From positions 142,924,541-142,988,540 of the forward strand of contig CM038053.1 in assembly GCA_021397845.1 (NCBI GenBank): a stretch of 64,000 nucleotides of DNA, given 5' to 3'. Shown one piece after another: positions 11,051 through 21,041 of the stretch. The position numbers and the translations under genes were made by a program. Source of the DNA: Areca catechu. Its lineage: Eukaryota; Streptophyta; Magnoliopsida; Arecales; Arecaceae. The stretch's first letter is position 1. Each line of letters starts with the position of its first letter. The notes under the pieces were generated by a model. That model was not told the origin of the DNA. It searched no databases and saw only the letters and a list, made by a program, of their open reading frames with translations.

Positions 11051-12183
11051 AGTTAAGCAGAGTTAGGATTTAGACCATTAGTATTAGGTTCCTAACCTAG
11101 TGGTCATGCAATCAATCAATCAAGGTGTTATGATGCAGTCAAGCACACAAGGTTAACACATACTACAGTTTGCTAGACCTAGAGCCAAAGTTGAATGGGT
11201 CTACTTAACTTACACCCAACTCAACAACTGATCCTTCCACAGGCCAGGTAAGAGGTGGGGTGGTGGGAGACTCCCCCTACCTATGATAGGGTCCTAATTA
11301 AAAACCACTAGTCCACTTAGGGCGTTTGCCTCTGGACCTCAAGCCTTAGACACTAGTTTTCAATAATAGTTGAGGAATTGAATGTACTAATTTACCCACA
11401 TTACTCGGACCCAACCTGTTGGTATCCCTAGCTCACTAGAGAAAATTAGGTTGCTAGTTGATTTTAATTAACGTTTGGATATGAATGTAAGGTGGTTGTT
11501 TTGGGCCCAAGACAAGTAATGACCTCCTGCCCTGATCTAAGATAGTGAGAGTGCCCTTAAGATTGATTTAATGCAAATGATGAATACAAAATGAAACCTA
11601 ATGCAATCTAAAACAAAATAGAAAAATATTTTTTTAATCTTTTTATGAGGTGACAAATTAAATTTGAGTTGGTTAAATTATCAAACAAAATTGGCTTGGG
11701 TAAAGTGGGGTTTGGAATTTAGTTAGGTTTGGTTCAGTCAGGTATGCAGAAATAACAAATCAGAATTAAGGTCTGTTTTGATGCAGTAGTTGTATAAGTT
11801 TCAGAGTAGAAAAAAATTCCAAAAAATTTTAGGATAGAGGAATAGCAGTGAATATGATCTCTACCAAATTTCATGTAGAACAAAATTTGGATGATGATGC
11901 AATACCCAGGGTTTCAGACTATGTGTAGAAAGCTCAGGATTCTAGTTAGGGTTTCTAATATGCAGATTTTTATATTTTTTTCATTTCTATAAAAATAATT
12001 AAAAATAATAAAAATTATCAAGACTAAATATAGAGTATTCTGTGCAAATTTAAATTAAAAATATAATACTTAAGTTGACAAAATAGACCAAAACTCATAC
12101 CCCTAATGTAGATGACAAGATGCAGAAAATCAGAGATGAATATTTTTTTGTGTTTTGATGAAGATGCAAACTATCCTAAACCC
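11051..12183 (-). other. Untranslated leader of element A
   Basis: Spacer of about 1.1 kb between gag and primer binding site, AT-rich, with no ORF I can support. It contains the shared leader module at 11242-11356. Confidence 0.7.
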
Positions 12184-12195
12184 GCTATAATACCA
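12184..12195 (-). other. Degenerate primer binding site of element A
   Basis: Plus-strand GCTATAATACCA corresponds to the initiator tRNA-Met site with two changes. It lies next to the LTR that begins at 12199 and fixes the orientation of A as minus. Confidence 0.75.
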
Positions 12196-12198
12196 AAC

Positions 12199-12455
12199 TG
12201 ATACAGGATGACTCTATGACTAACATGAAAGCAGGAATTAATAGTAACTAACTTTTTTGTAATTCTTTTAAGATTTAATTTGGAGGCTAAAGTCTCGAAA
12301 AATAGAAGAGACTAGCAGGAGAACTAGCAATGGAAAGAACTAAAGTACCCGCATATGGATTCATGCAGAATAATAAAAGAAGGACCTCAAGGATTGAGAA
12401 AACCTTGGTTAGGATAGCTTACCTTAAATGAAATCAGAAATCAGGAGGGGGTAGG
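12199..12455 (-). repeat. Shared A/E LTR, lower fragment
   Basis: Begins TGATACAGGATGACTC like the LTRs of B and D, and resembles the first ~250 bp of the B LTR. It stops at 12455, where element D is inserted; the rest of the LTR is at 52755-53928. The two pieces total 1431 bp, close to the length of the B LTRs. Confidence 0.78.
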
Positions 12456-14105
12456 TGATGAGGGACAATAATTAAAACTAAATTACTATTAATAAGTCCT
12501 AATTATCAAAGAAAAATAGAGATTAATTTTTTTATATTTTTTTTAGATTTTTAAGAAGACTCAAAGGTAGCAATAAAGTAAACTAGTTCTAGTTAACTAC
12601 CTACAAGTAAATATAACATGTAAGCAAGAAAATTAGAATTTGGTAGCTAAGAAACCACCATAAATTAGGGTTTACTTTCAACTATTCAGAGATCAAAGAG
12701 AAGGAAAGAGGTTTTAAGTGTTACCAACGAAGAACCATCTCTCTGATGCAGATCTGATTGGACTCTCAAGATTCTATGGCAGGGCTTCAAGATCTTGATC
12801 CTCAGGCTCCAATCTCCTGCAATGCTGGTTCTGAGGCAAAAACACTTGATTTTGATTCTAGATCACCTGCAAACACTCAACACAGAAAACTCAAGTTAGG
12901 AAGCAGCAAAGGAAGGAAAAAGAATGGAAGGAAAGGGTTAGAAGTGATGGCTAGGATTTCTTATCGGCTGGATAGGTAGAGCCTCACACCCCACGATCAT
13001 TCGTAGAACAAAGAAAAGGGCCTCACACCCCGCGATGCACACAGCAAAGGAATTGGACAGAATAATGATGTCTTTATTGATGAATAATAATAATTATTTA
13101 CAAGGGAGGTTGATGGGGTATTTATAGACCCACAACTAGTAGTGTAAGAGATTCAAAGACTAGACTTGTGCTCCCTTGGACTACAACTCCTGGAATCCTA
13201 CTCTTTGGTGTCTTGGACTCTTGCTTGTTGGGATGATCTGGACTCCTCTCAAAGTGGGTGACAACATGAAGCTTTTCATCTCATTTGGGCACCAAGATAA
13301 GGATTGGTGAGGTGGATTGATGTAGGGTCAAGATGCTCCATCACTTGGCCATGGTTGTTGGACTCTAGAATCTTGATGTTGTAGACTTCTGCAGGTAGGT
13401 GGACTCTTCAATCTATATAGAAGAGGACTCAAGAGTTTTGGTGAGACTCTTGAGTTATGGAAACTTAAGCAGCACTGAACCTGTTTGATTGAAATGCTTG
13501 AAGTAGAAACCCTTGAACTTCCAACACTTTGGTGAGCAAATATCCTAGAACTCCTTTGAAGTTGGAAATAAGGAAGAGGTTAATTGCTTTGGCTAACTTC
13601 ACTTGTTTTGGCATGAATTACTTAAGTTGAGGAGCACCAATTTGGAGAGTCCTTCACATTGACTTATCTTAAAAAGGAGGGGTGCCAATTTGGAATTCAT
13701 TTGGCCGACCAAAGTATAAAACATGGAGTGACATGGCAAGTATTCTTGTCCAAGATGAAGTACCAAGTGGTGTTGTCCCAATAAAGTGTCAGGACATGTC
13801 CAAACATGACATGTGCTGATATTCCCTGATGATGTGGCAGTGATGTCAAAAAATCTTGCAAAGGTGGTGCCAAGTATGGATGACATGTGGCGCCTAGAAC
13901 AAATTGACTTAGGTTGGCACATGGGGTCACATGGGCCTTGACTTGGGTGCACATGTGATGTTGATTTGGGTGCACATGAAGTCACATTGGTCTTCAATTG
14001 GATCCCCCTTATATTACAGGACTCAATAACTAAATTAACTAATAATTACAGGACTCAAAACCAAATAACTATAGCCCCTCTTAATCAATTGATCAAAAGG
14101 CATAA
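12456..14105 (-). repeat. 3' LTR of element D, first part
   Basis: Starts TGATGAGGGACAATAATT and aligns by eye with 50822-52470. It contains a stretch around 13600-14000 that happens to be open on the minus strand in both copies but resembles no protein I know. The LTR is interrupted at 14105 by Copia-1; CATAA at 14101-14105 is one copy of that target duplication. Confidence 0.85.
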
Positions 14106-15845
14106 TGTTGCCTAGGTGGGTACCCAAGAGAGGGGTGAATTGGGTCCTTTAAAAAATTAAGGCAAGATTATGTGCAATTAAAAATCCCTTGCAAGTGATA
14201 GGTGCTGTGACAAGATGATAGATTGCAGAAGCTAAGTAAGAGCAAGGAAGCACAACATAAACACAAAATTTAGAGTGGTTCGGAGCAACCCAGCTCGTAC
14301 GTCCACTACCCAATATACCACTTGGGATTTCCACTATATTTACACACGAATATATTAGGATTGTTTTACAAGATCATAATCCAAAACCTCTACACTTTGG
14401 TTTTAACGGGATCACCAAAGAAAATCCAACACCCTTTGGTTTTAAACAGGCTCACCAAAGAAACCTAACTTGGTTTTCACAAGATCACCAAGAACCCAAC
14501 ACTTGGTTTTTATCAAGGCTCACAAGAACCTATTTGATTTTTCAACCGGGCTCACCAATAACCCAACAATTCAAAAATTGAATTGAAATAAATGCAACAA
14601 AAATGACAAACTCAATTTATCGGATAGTTGCCGGTACAGCTTGATGGAAGTCCACTTGAATGCACTTGAATAAGCTTTAATTACTTCAGTGGCTTCTTCC
14701 CAAAGTTGCTTCAAGCTTCAGATCTAAGTTGGTAAAGACTTGAAGGCTGACTTGAATACTCTTGTGCTCTTTTGCTGTTGGTGGTTAAGATATTCAATGA
14801 AGCTCTCTAAACTTTGAAGAACTTTTCAAAACTCTTACTTTTTTTATGTTCAAATCCTTCAAATATAAGGTCTTCTATCACTCCAAGGTAGTTCTAGCCA
14901 TTGTAGACTGTTGGGGAATGACTTGTGACCATTGGAGCACTTTTTGGCATTCAAAAATAATTTCTGGAACTAGCCGTTGGATACCTGAAAATGAGTTCGA
15001 GTCGGCTCGGATTTCTTCGAGTCGGCTCGGATCCTTCAAGTCGATAGGTTGAGTCTTCAAATCTTCAGTGCAATCGGCTTTTTGTCTCAGGGTGCAAAAC
15101 TTCACTTTGGACAAGTCGGCTCTTGATAGCTCGGGTCGGCTCGGACTTCTTTCTTTGAGAACTTGAACTCGAGGAGTTGGTTCTTTTGATCATTGGTCGG
15201 CTCTTCTTCTCAGGTTTTGAAATCATTACCCTGGAAGAGTCGGCTCGATGCAGTTCGGGTCGGCTCGCTTTCTCAGGTCTTCAAAATTAGATCTGGCAGA
15301 GTCAGCTCTTTCTGGTTCGAGTCGGCTCACCTGGCTATTCTCAGAAATCTTTAGAAACTGGACTCTGGAGGAGTCGGCTCAGACAAATTCTAGTCAACTC
15401 AGATTCATTGGAGTCGGCTCGGTTACCTTTGAGTCAACTCAGATTGCTGCATTTCAGAATCCTTGCTGCGTGCCAGTAGGTGGAGTCGGCTCTTCATCAT
15501 GCTAGGTTGGCTCGAGTATCTTCTTCAGGATTTTTATACTTGAACTCAAAGAAAAACTCTCATCAACTTTTTACATTTTCAAGCATACCAACTCAAAATA
15601 ATTTCTATGGCACACACACACAGAAGTAACCCTTTTCACATGATTTTTTCTTAGCTTTTTCATTGGGTTCTTCTTTACAAAAACACATTACAACACAACT
15701 CAAACAAGAAACAATAGTGTAGGAGTTGAAGTTTGAATAAATTAAGCCATCCTACAAAAACTTGTAAAATACTTGAAGAGTTGTTAAAAATAAATATACA
15801 TGCTCCAATATTTGGTTATCATCAAAATCACTTATGGAGTCAACA
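14106..15845 (-). repeat. 3' LTR of Copia-1
   Basis: 1740 bp, TGTTGCC...GTCAACA. The U3 part (about 14994-15520) is packed with variants of CGAGTCGGCTCG, around 17 by eye. Runs of ACTTGGTTTTCACAGGATCACCAAG-like repeats occur at 14390-14560. It contains no coding sequence I can support. Confidence 0.9.
14994..15520. repeat. Cluster of near-palindromic CGAGTCGGCTCG motifs in the Copia-1 LTR
   Basis: At least 15 copies or close variants of AGTCGGCTC with CGAG or CGGG flanks, irregularly spaced. The 12-mer pairs with its own reverse complement at 10 of 12 positions. The 5' LTR holds the matching cluster at 47360-47825. Six more copies lie in the spacer at 18280-18440. Confidence 0.85.
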
Positions 15846-15868
15846 ATCTCCCCCTTTTTGATGATGAC
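15846..15868 (-). other. Polypurine tract of Copia-1
   Basis: On the minus strand AAAAAGGGGGAGAT abuts the 3' LTR at 15845. This is the standard position and composition of the plus-strand DNA primer of copia elements. Confidence 0.88.
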
Positions 15869-16721
15869 AAAATACTGGGCATGAAAAATTCTTTACACTT
15901 TACAAGTATAAAAGTATTCAAAAGTTAAGTATTCACATGCATCAGAGCTAATTGAATTGGTAAATAAGTATCAGAGCTCAAGAGGTGATATCACTATATA
16001 TCAGCAAAGTATTGAACTTTTCATGCCTCATATTATTTTATTAGCACAAAACATGGAGTATCAGAGTTTGAAAACTATTGACAGAATTAAGATCAATTTG
16101 TAGAGTAATAGCAATCAGAGCATTAAGATTAAGTAGCAATCAGAGCAAAATCATTCAAGAGAATCTTCCCCTTTTTCTAGGTTTTAAAGTAATTTAAACA
16201 TTAAGTCCTTTTGAATACTATCATTTTTGTGCTCCCCCTTTTTCATTCTTTTTATACACTTTAAGAGCAATTGGTAGGAAGCTTATCATTAATAAGAGAA
16301 TTTTCATAACATACATATTTCTTCAACACATTTCTCATAAGAAAATTTTCATGACAACACATTTCTCCCATTTTTCATTTCTCATATTTTTCATATTTCT
16401 CCCTCTTTTTGTCAATCAATCAAAAAGGTAGTTTCAAATAAAGCTCAGATTTTGAAATGGATTGAGAAAGTCTTTAATATTTGTTTGAGATAATTTCACT
16501 TTCTCAGATTGGAAATTCTAATTAAAAATCATCACAGTTGTATCAAAGTATTGTATCAGATAGTATATGTCAACAAAGAGAATTGCTAAAAGATCTTTCA
16601 TTTCATTGAGAATATTGCGATACAAAGTGATAAGGAAAGTACATTTATATTGCGAAATATAAAAGGTAGAACATTAACAAAGTTCGAAATTCAAAAACAA
16701 CCAAAAGACTAACTAAAAGAT
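15869..16721 (-). other. Copia-1 3' untranslated region with repeated ATCAGAG motifs
   Basis: AT-rich, with no ORF I can support. Five copies of ATCAGAG(C/T) occur within about 200 bases (15941, 15970, 16060, 16114, 16139), matching the core of the primer binding site on the plus strand. CTCCCCCTTTTT-like pyrimidine tracts at 16165-16400 are purine tracts in the element sense. Confidence 0.6.
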
Positions 16722-18125
16722 CTATTCTTCTTCTTCTCCACTAGCAGAAGAGGAGCCTACCTCTATAACTTTATCAGAGGTCTTAGTTTTCAGGGATTTA
16801 AACCTTAAATCCCTGAACCTAATTCTGATAGGGGCTCTAACAATCTTAGTCTTCTTGGTTTTGGGTTCCTTCTTAGTCTTAACTGGTTTGGATGGATTAG
16901 ATGAAGGAATAAGAGTGACAAGTGATTCCTTGAAGATCTGTTTAGGAGCATCTTTAGCAGTGACTGTTTCCTTCTGAGATTGGAGCAGGATGCTTCTGAC
17001 TTCATCTTTAAAATCCTCCATTTCCTTTTCAATTTTCTGCTAGTGGAGCTTTTGTTCAGATCTCAATTCCTGCAAACTTGCGTTGATTGTATTTTTCATC
17101 TCATCAGTTATAGAATTCATGTGATCTATTACTGAACTTGAGATTGTTTCCATCTTTTGAAATATTAGCTTCTTGAGGTTAGATGAAGTGATCATTGTAC
17201 CTTCAGTTCTTTCTTCAACAGTAGCTTCATCATTTTCAAAAGACGTAGCAGCAATCTGACTAGGCACCTTCTTTATCCATATTCCTTCTTGTAGCTTATA
17301 ACCCATTCTTTTCAGTGAATTAAAGGAATAAGTATCAAAGTGATATAGTGGCTTGCCTATTTCATCTGTTACGTCAACGCCAGCTTCTTTAAATAGTAAA
17401 GTAAAAACCATTCCATAGGGTATACAGGCTTTGACTTTTCTAGCTGCTTCAGTCATCTGGATCATCATTATGTATGGAAGGTTGAGAGGTTTTTCTTCTA
17501 TAAAATGACCCATAAAGGTCATATCTTTCTCACTGAGCCAATCAAAACGACATGTTCTGGGAAGGAATATTCTGCTTATCATGTTGTGAAGAAGCCTCAT
17601 TTCTTTTGATAATAGGTTGGCCTTAACATGCTGAACAAAGCTCAAGTCTTCTTTCTCCAAGATGAGCTTTAATATGTGTTCTTTGTTAGGTAGAATGAGT
17701 TTAGTGGCACCGTCCATTGGTATTTGAAGTAAACTGCCCAACATCTCTTCATCTACAATTATTTTCTTTCCCTTGACAGTAGATTCTAGGTGATATTCTT
17801 CAATGACTATATTTTCGTAAAAAATCTGTACCGGTGAAGGGTAGGTCAAGATGTCCAAAGAACAGAAGTGCTTCCAACCTTGACTTTCTATCCATTTTCC
17901 AATCTTCATTTCCATCTCTTCTAGGAATGTAAAATCAATCCTTCTTTCGCAAGTGACAGGCCGGTTGGCCATTGAGATACTTTGTCCGGGAGAAGAAGGT
18001 GTTTCTTCTTCTTGTTGTATAGGAGCAGTTCTTTTCCTCTTTTCTCCTTTTTCTTTTGCATCTACACTGCAAGCGCTTGATTCACCAATCTGAAGAACCT
18101 TCTTCACAGATCTTCAAGAAGCCAT
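16722..18125 (-). pseudogene. Env-position ORF with plant-transposon-protein-like domain, Copia-1
   Basis: A reading frame of about 468 codons lies between pol and the 3' LTR, where SIRE elements carry their env-like ORF. The natural start is probably the ATG at 18125; its fourth codon is TGA (18114-18116), and a TAG at 17040-17042 is the only other break, with the frame continuing through both. The centre (about residues 60-290) resembles the domain annotated in plants as 'putative plant transposon protein': RFDWLSEKDMTFMGHF, LPYIMMIQMTEAARK, IPYGMVFTLLFKEAGVDV, then SLKRMGYKL and W. The last ~170 residues look coiled-coil (IDHMNSITDEMKNTI...), then Lys-rich and acidic (GEEEE). I see no clear signal peptide or membrane segment, so a true envelope role is doubtful. 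Function unknown. Confidence 0.75.
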
Positions 18126-18600
18126 TACAGTGGGATTCAAGAAATCATGGTTTTTTAAATAATGATTTTTGGGAGTTTGATAAAGTATCCGAGAGGGTAG
18201 AGTGAGTTTGAAGTAAAAGTGGGAAGAGTGAAGTACAGGAAAAGATAGTTCAGAACTACCTAAATAGTGATTTTTGACTTTCGAGTCAGCTCGCCAAACC
18301 CCAGAAACATCCGAGTCGGCTCGACCAGAGCGAACTCAGAACACCGAGTCAGCTAGGCAAAGACCTAATCGGCTTGACCAGAGCGATAGGTAGAGAACTT
18401 AGACATTCGAGTCGGCTCGACCAGAGCAAAATTGCTCGAGTCAACTCGAACAGAAACTTTCCATAATAAGTGAGATGATTCAGAATTTGAATACAATGAA
18501 ATTTCCAGGAAAGTTGTTAACAAATCATGAATAAATGTAGGAGGTTTTCTAGATAATATTTCCTTAATTTTTTAAGGAAATTAGGTTGTTTAAATCTAAG
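18126..18600 (-). other. Spacer between pol and the env-position ORF, Copia-1
   Basis: No ORF I can support. It holds six copies or variants of CGAGTCGGCTCGA between 18280 and 18440, several followed by CCAGAGCGA, the same motif family that fills the U3 of this element's LTRs. The remainder is AT-rich. Confidence 0.65.
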
Positions 18601-18603
18601 AAG

Positions 18604-20674
18604 GATCACATAGCCCTAATTCTTCTCTAAGCAATTTAAATATATCCTGATTTAGTGGCTTAGTAAAAATGTCAGCTAATTATTTTTCTGATGGAATAAA
18701 CTCTAGTTCTATGTCACCATTCAAAACATGGCCTCTAATAAAATGGTGTCTAACCTCTATGTGCTTAGTCCTAGAATGCTGAATAGGATTTTTGGTTAAA
18801 TTTATAGCACATGTGTTATCACACTTAATAGGAATTTTGCATTGTGTAACACCAAAGTCTTCTAGTTGTTGTTTAATCCATAATATTTATGCACAACAAC
18901 TCCCTACAGCAACAAACTCTACCTCAGTAGTAGATAGTGCTACCGAGTTTTGTTTCTTGCAATGCCATGAGATTAAATTCAACCCTAGAAATTGACATGT
19001 GCTGCTAGTGCTTTTTCTATGAACTTTACAACCAACAAAATCAGCATTAGAGAATCCAATTAAATTTAAAGATGATTCTTTTAAAAACCAAAGACCTAGA
19101 TTACTTGTACCTTTCAAATATCTTAATATTCTTTTAACAGCAAGCATATGTGTTTCTTTAGGATTACATTGAAATCTAGCACATACACATACACTATACA
19201 AGATATTCGGTCTACTTGCAGTTAAATATAATAAGGATCCAATCATACCACTATAAAGCTTTTGGTCAACATTGGATCCGCTTTCATCTTTGTCCAATTT
19301 GCAAGAAGGGCTCATGGGTGTGCTCGTCTCCATACCAAACTTCTTGATCATTTCCTTGGTATATTTGGCTTGGTTAATGAAGATCCCTTCCTTTGATTGC
19401 TTTACTTGAAGTCCAAGGAAGTAATTAAGTTCACCCATTAGGCTCATTTCAAATTCTCCCTATATTAGCTTAGCAAATTCTTCAAAAAAACTTTCATTAG
19501 TTACACCAAATATAATATCGTCGACATAAATTTGTACAACTAATATATCATTATCTTTATTTTTAATGAAAAGGGTTTTATCAACATTTCCTCTTGAAAA
19601 ATCATTTTCAATCGAGAAAGTGTTAAGTCTATCACACCATGCTCTAGGGGCTTGTTTCAAACCATACAAAGCTTTGCTCAATTTAAATACATGGTTTGGA
19701 AAAGCATAATTTTCAAAACCCGGGGGGTGATTATTTTACAAAAACTTGTTCAGAGATAAAATCATTTAAAAATGAACTTTTCACATCCATTTGAAAAAGT
19801 TTAAAGTTCATGTAGCAAGCAAATGTAAGAAATAATCTAATGGCTTCTAGTCTTGCTACGGGTACATAGGTTTCATCAAAATCAATACCTTCTTCTTGAC
19901 TATATCCTTTAGCCACTAATCCAGCTTTGTTTCTAATGACATTTTCTTGTTCATCTATTTATTCCTATAGATCCATTTGGTTCCTATAATTAGGTGGTCT
20001 TTAGGTCTATCAACTAGTGTCCAAACCTTATTTCTTTCAAACTGGTTTAATTCTTCATGCATGGCTAACATCCAGTTTGGGTCACCTACGGCTTCTTCTA
20101 AAGTGTGAGGCTCTATTTGTGATACAAAGGCTAGGTAGTCATGTGCAGTCCTATGTGCAGACCTAATCCTAATGCCTTGAGAAGGATCACCAATAATTAA
20201 TTCTTTAGGATGGGAAGTAGCATACCTCCATTCAGTTGGTAAATCTGCATGATCCTTACTTACTATTTCTTCTCCTTCTTCAATTGGTCTTTCTTGAATA
20301 CTAATGTCGTCCATCTCCTTTTGAATATTACCTGTATCATTGTCAATACATTCATCCTTTCTAGATGGTGAAGGGTTAGTTTCATCAAAGATAATATGCA
20401 TTGACTCTTCAACAGTAAGAGTCCTTTTATTAAAAACCCTATATGCTTTGCTATGTAGTGAATAACCAAGAAAAATTGCTTCATCAGATTTAGCATCAAA
20501 TTTTCCTAGATTATCCTTACCATTATTAAGCACAAAGCATTTGCATCCAAACACATGAAAATAATTTATATTGGATTTCCTTTCATTCCAAAGCTCATAA
20601 GGGTTTTCTTCAAAATAGGATGGATCAAAACACGGTTTAAAATATAACAAGCAATGTTCACCACTTCTATCCAA
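18604..20674 (-). pseudogene. pol: Ty1/copia integrase tail, reverse transcriptase and RNase H, Copia-1
   Basis: From high to low coordinate the minus strand encodes the integrase C-terminal region (NPYELWNERKSNINYF, FGCKCFVLN, EAIFLGYS) and a variable acidic linker. The RT follows: DPNWMLAMHEELNQFERNKVW, FQMDVKSSFLN, YGLKQAPRAWCDRL, and the catalytic YVDDIIFG box near 19520. RNase H ends the region, with LSTTEVEFVAV, CDNTCAINLTKNP and HIEVRHHFIR, ending near 18604 (ADIFTKPLNQDIF). Stops and frameshifts at about 18887, 19450, 19690, 19925 and 18690 divide it into open pieces. This would be the DNA-synthesis module of the element. Confidence 0.88.
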
Positions 20675-21036
20675 AAGTACCTTGGAAGATTAACTTCACA
20701 TAACATCGTTCTGGCCATTTCTTCCAAAGTCCTATTTTGCCTCTCTATAACACCATTTTGTTGTAGTGTTCTAGAAGCGAAGAAGTTATAATCAATACAT
20801 TTTCAGTACAATAATCATCAAAAAATTGATTTTCAAATTCAATGCCGTGATCACTTCTAATTGAAATTATTGAGAAATTTTTCTGATTGGAAACCTTTTT
20901 ATGAAATTTTCTAAACATTTTGAAAGTTTCATCTTTGTGCGCAATAAATAAATTCCATGTAAATCTAGAAAAATAATCTACAATCACAAGGGCATATTTC
21001 ATACCTCCTAGGCTTGTTGTCCTAGTTGGCCTAAAT
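20675..21036 (-). pseudogene. pol: Ty1/copia integrase catalytic core, Copia-1 (right of Tat insertion)
   Basis: Integrase core that would join cDNA to host DNA. The minus strand reads RPTRTTSLGGMKYALVIVDY, then FSRFTW, and the second catalytic Asp in IRSDHGIEFEN. After a frameshift comes the Glu-containing ERQNRTLEEMARTML. The first catalytic Asp (LELLYMD) is at 43880-43895 on the other side of the Tat element; the target duplication AAGTC (21037-21041 and 43875-43879) marks the split. Broken by insertion and frameshift. Confidence 0.87.
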
Positions 21037-21041
21037 AAGTC

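Noticed and set aside
13599..13997. A 132-codon minus-strand frame conserved at 51909-52361.
   Set aside because: Both copies lie in the LTRs of element D, so conservation only reflects LTR identity. No domain or codon signal is visible.
15941..16146. tRNA-like gene suggested by repeated TATCAGAGC.
   Set aside because: No cloverleaf, no A or B box, only short repeats of the primer binding site core.
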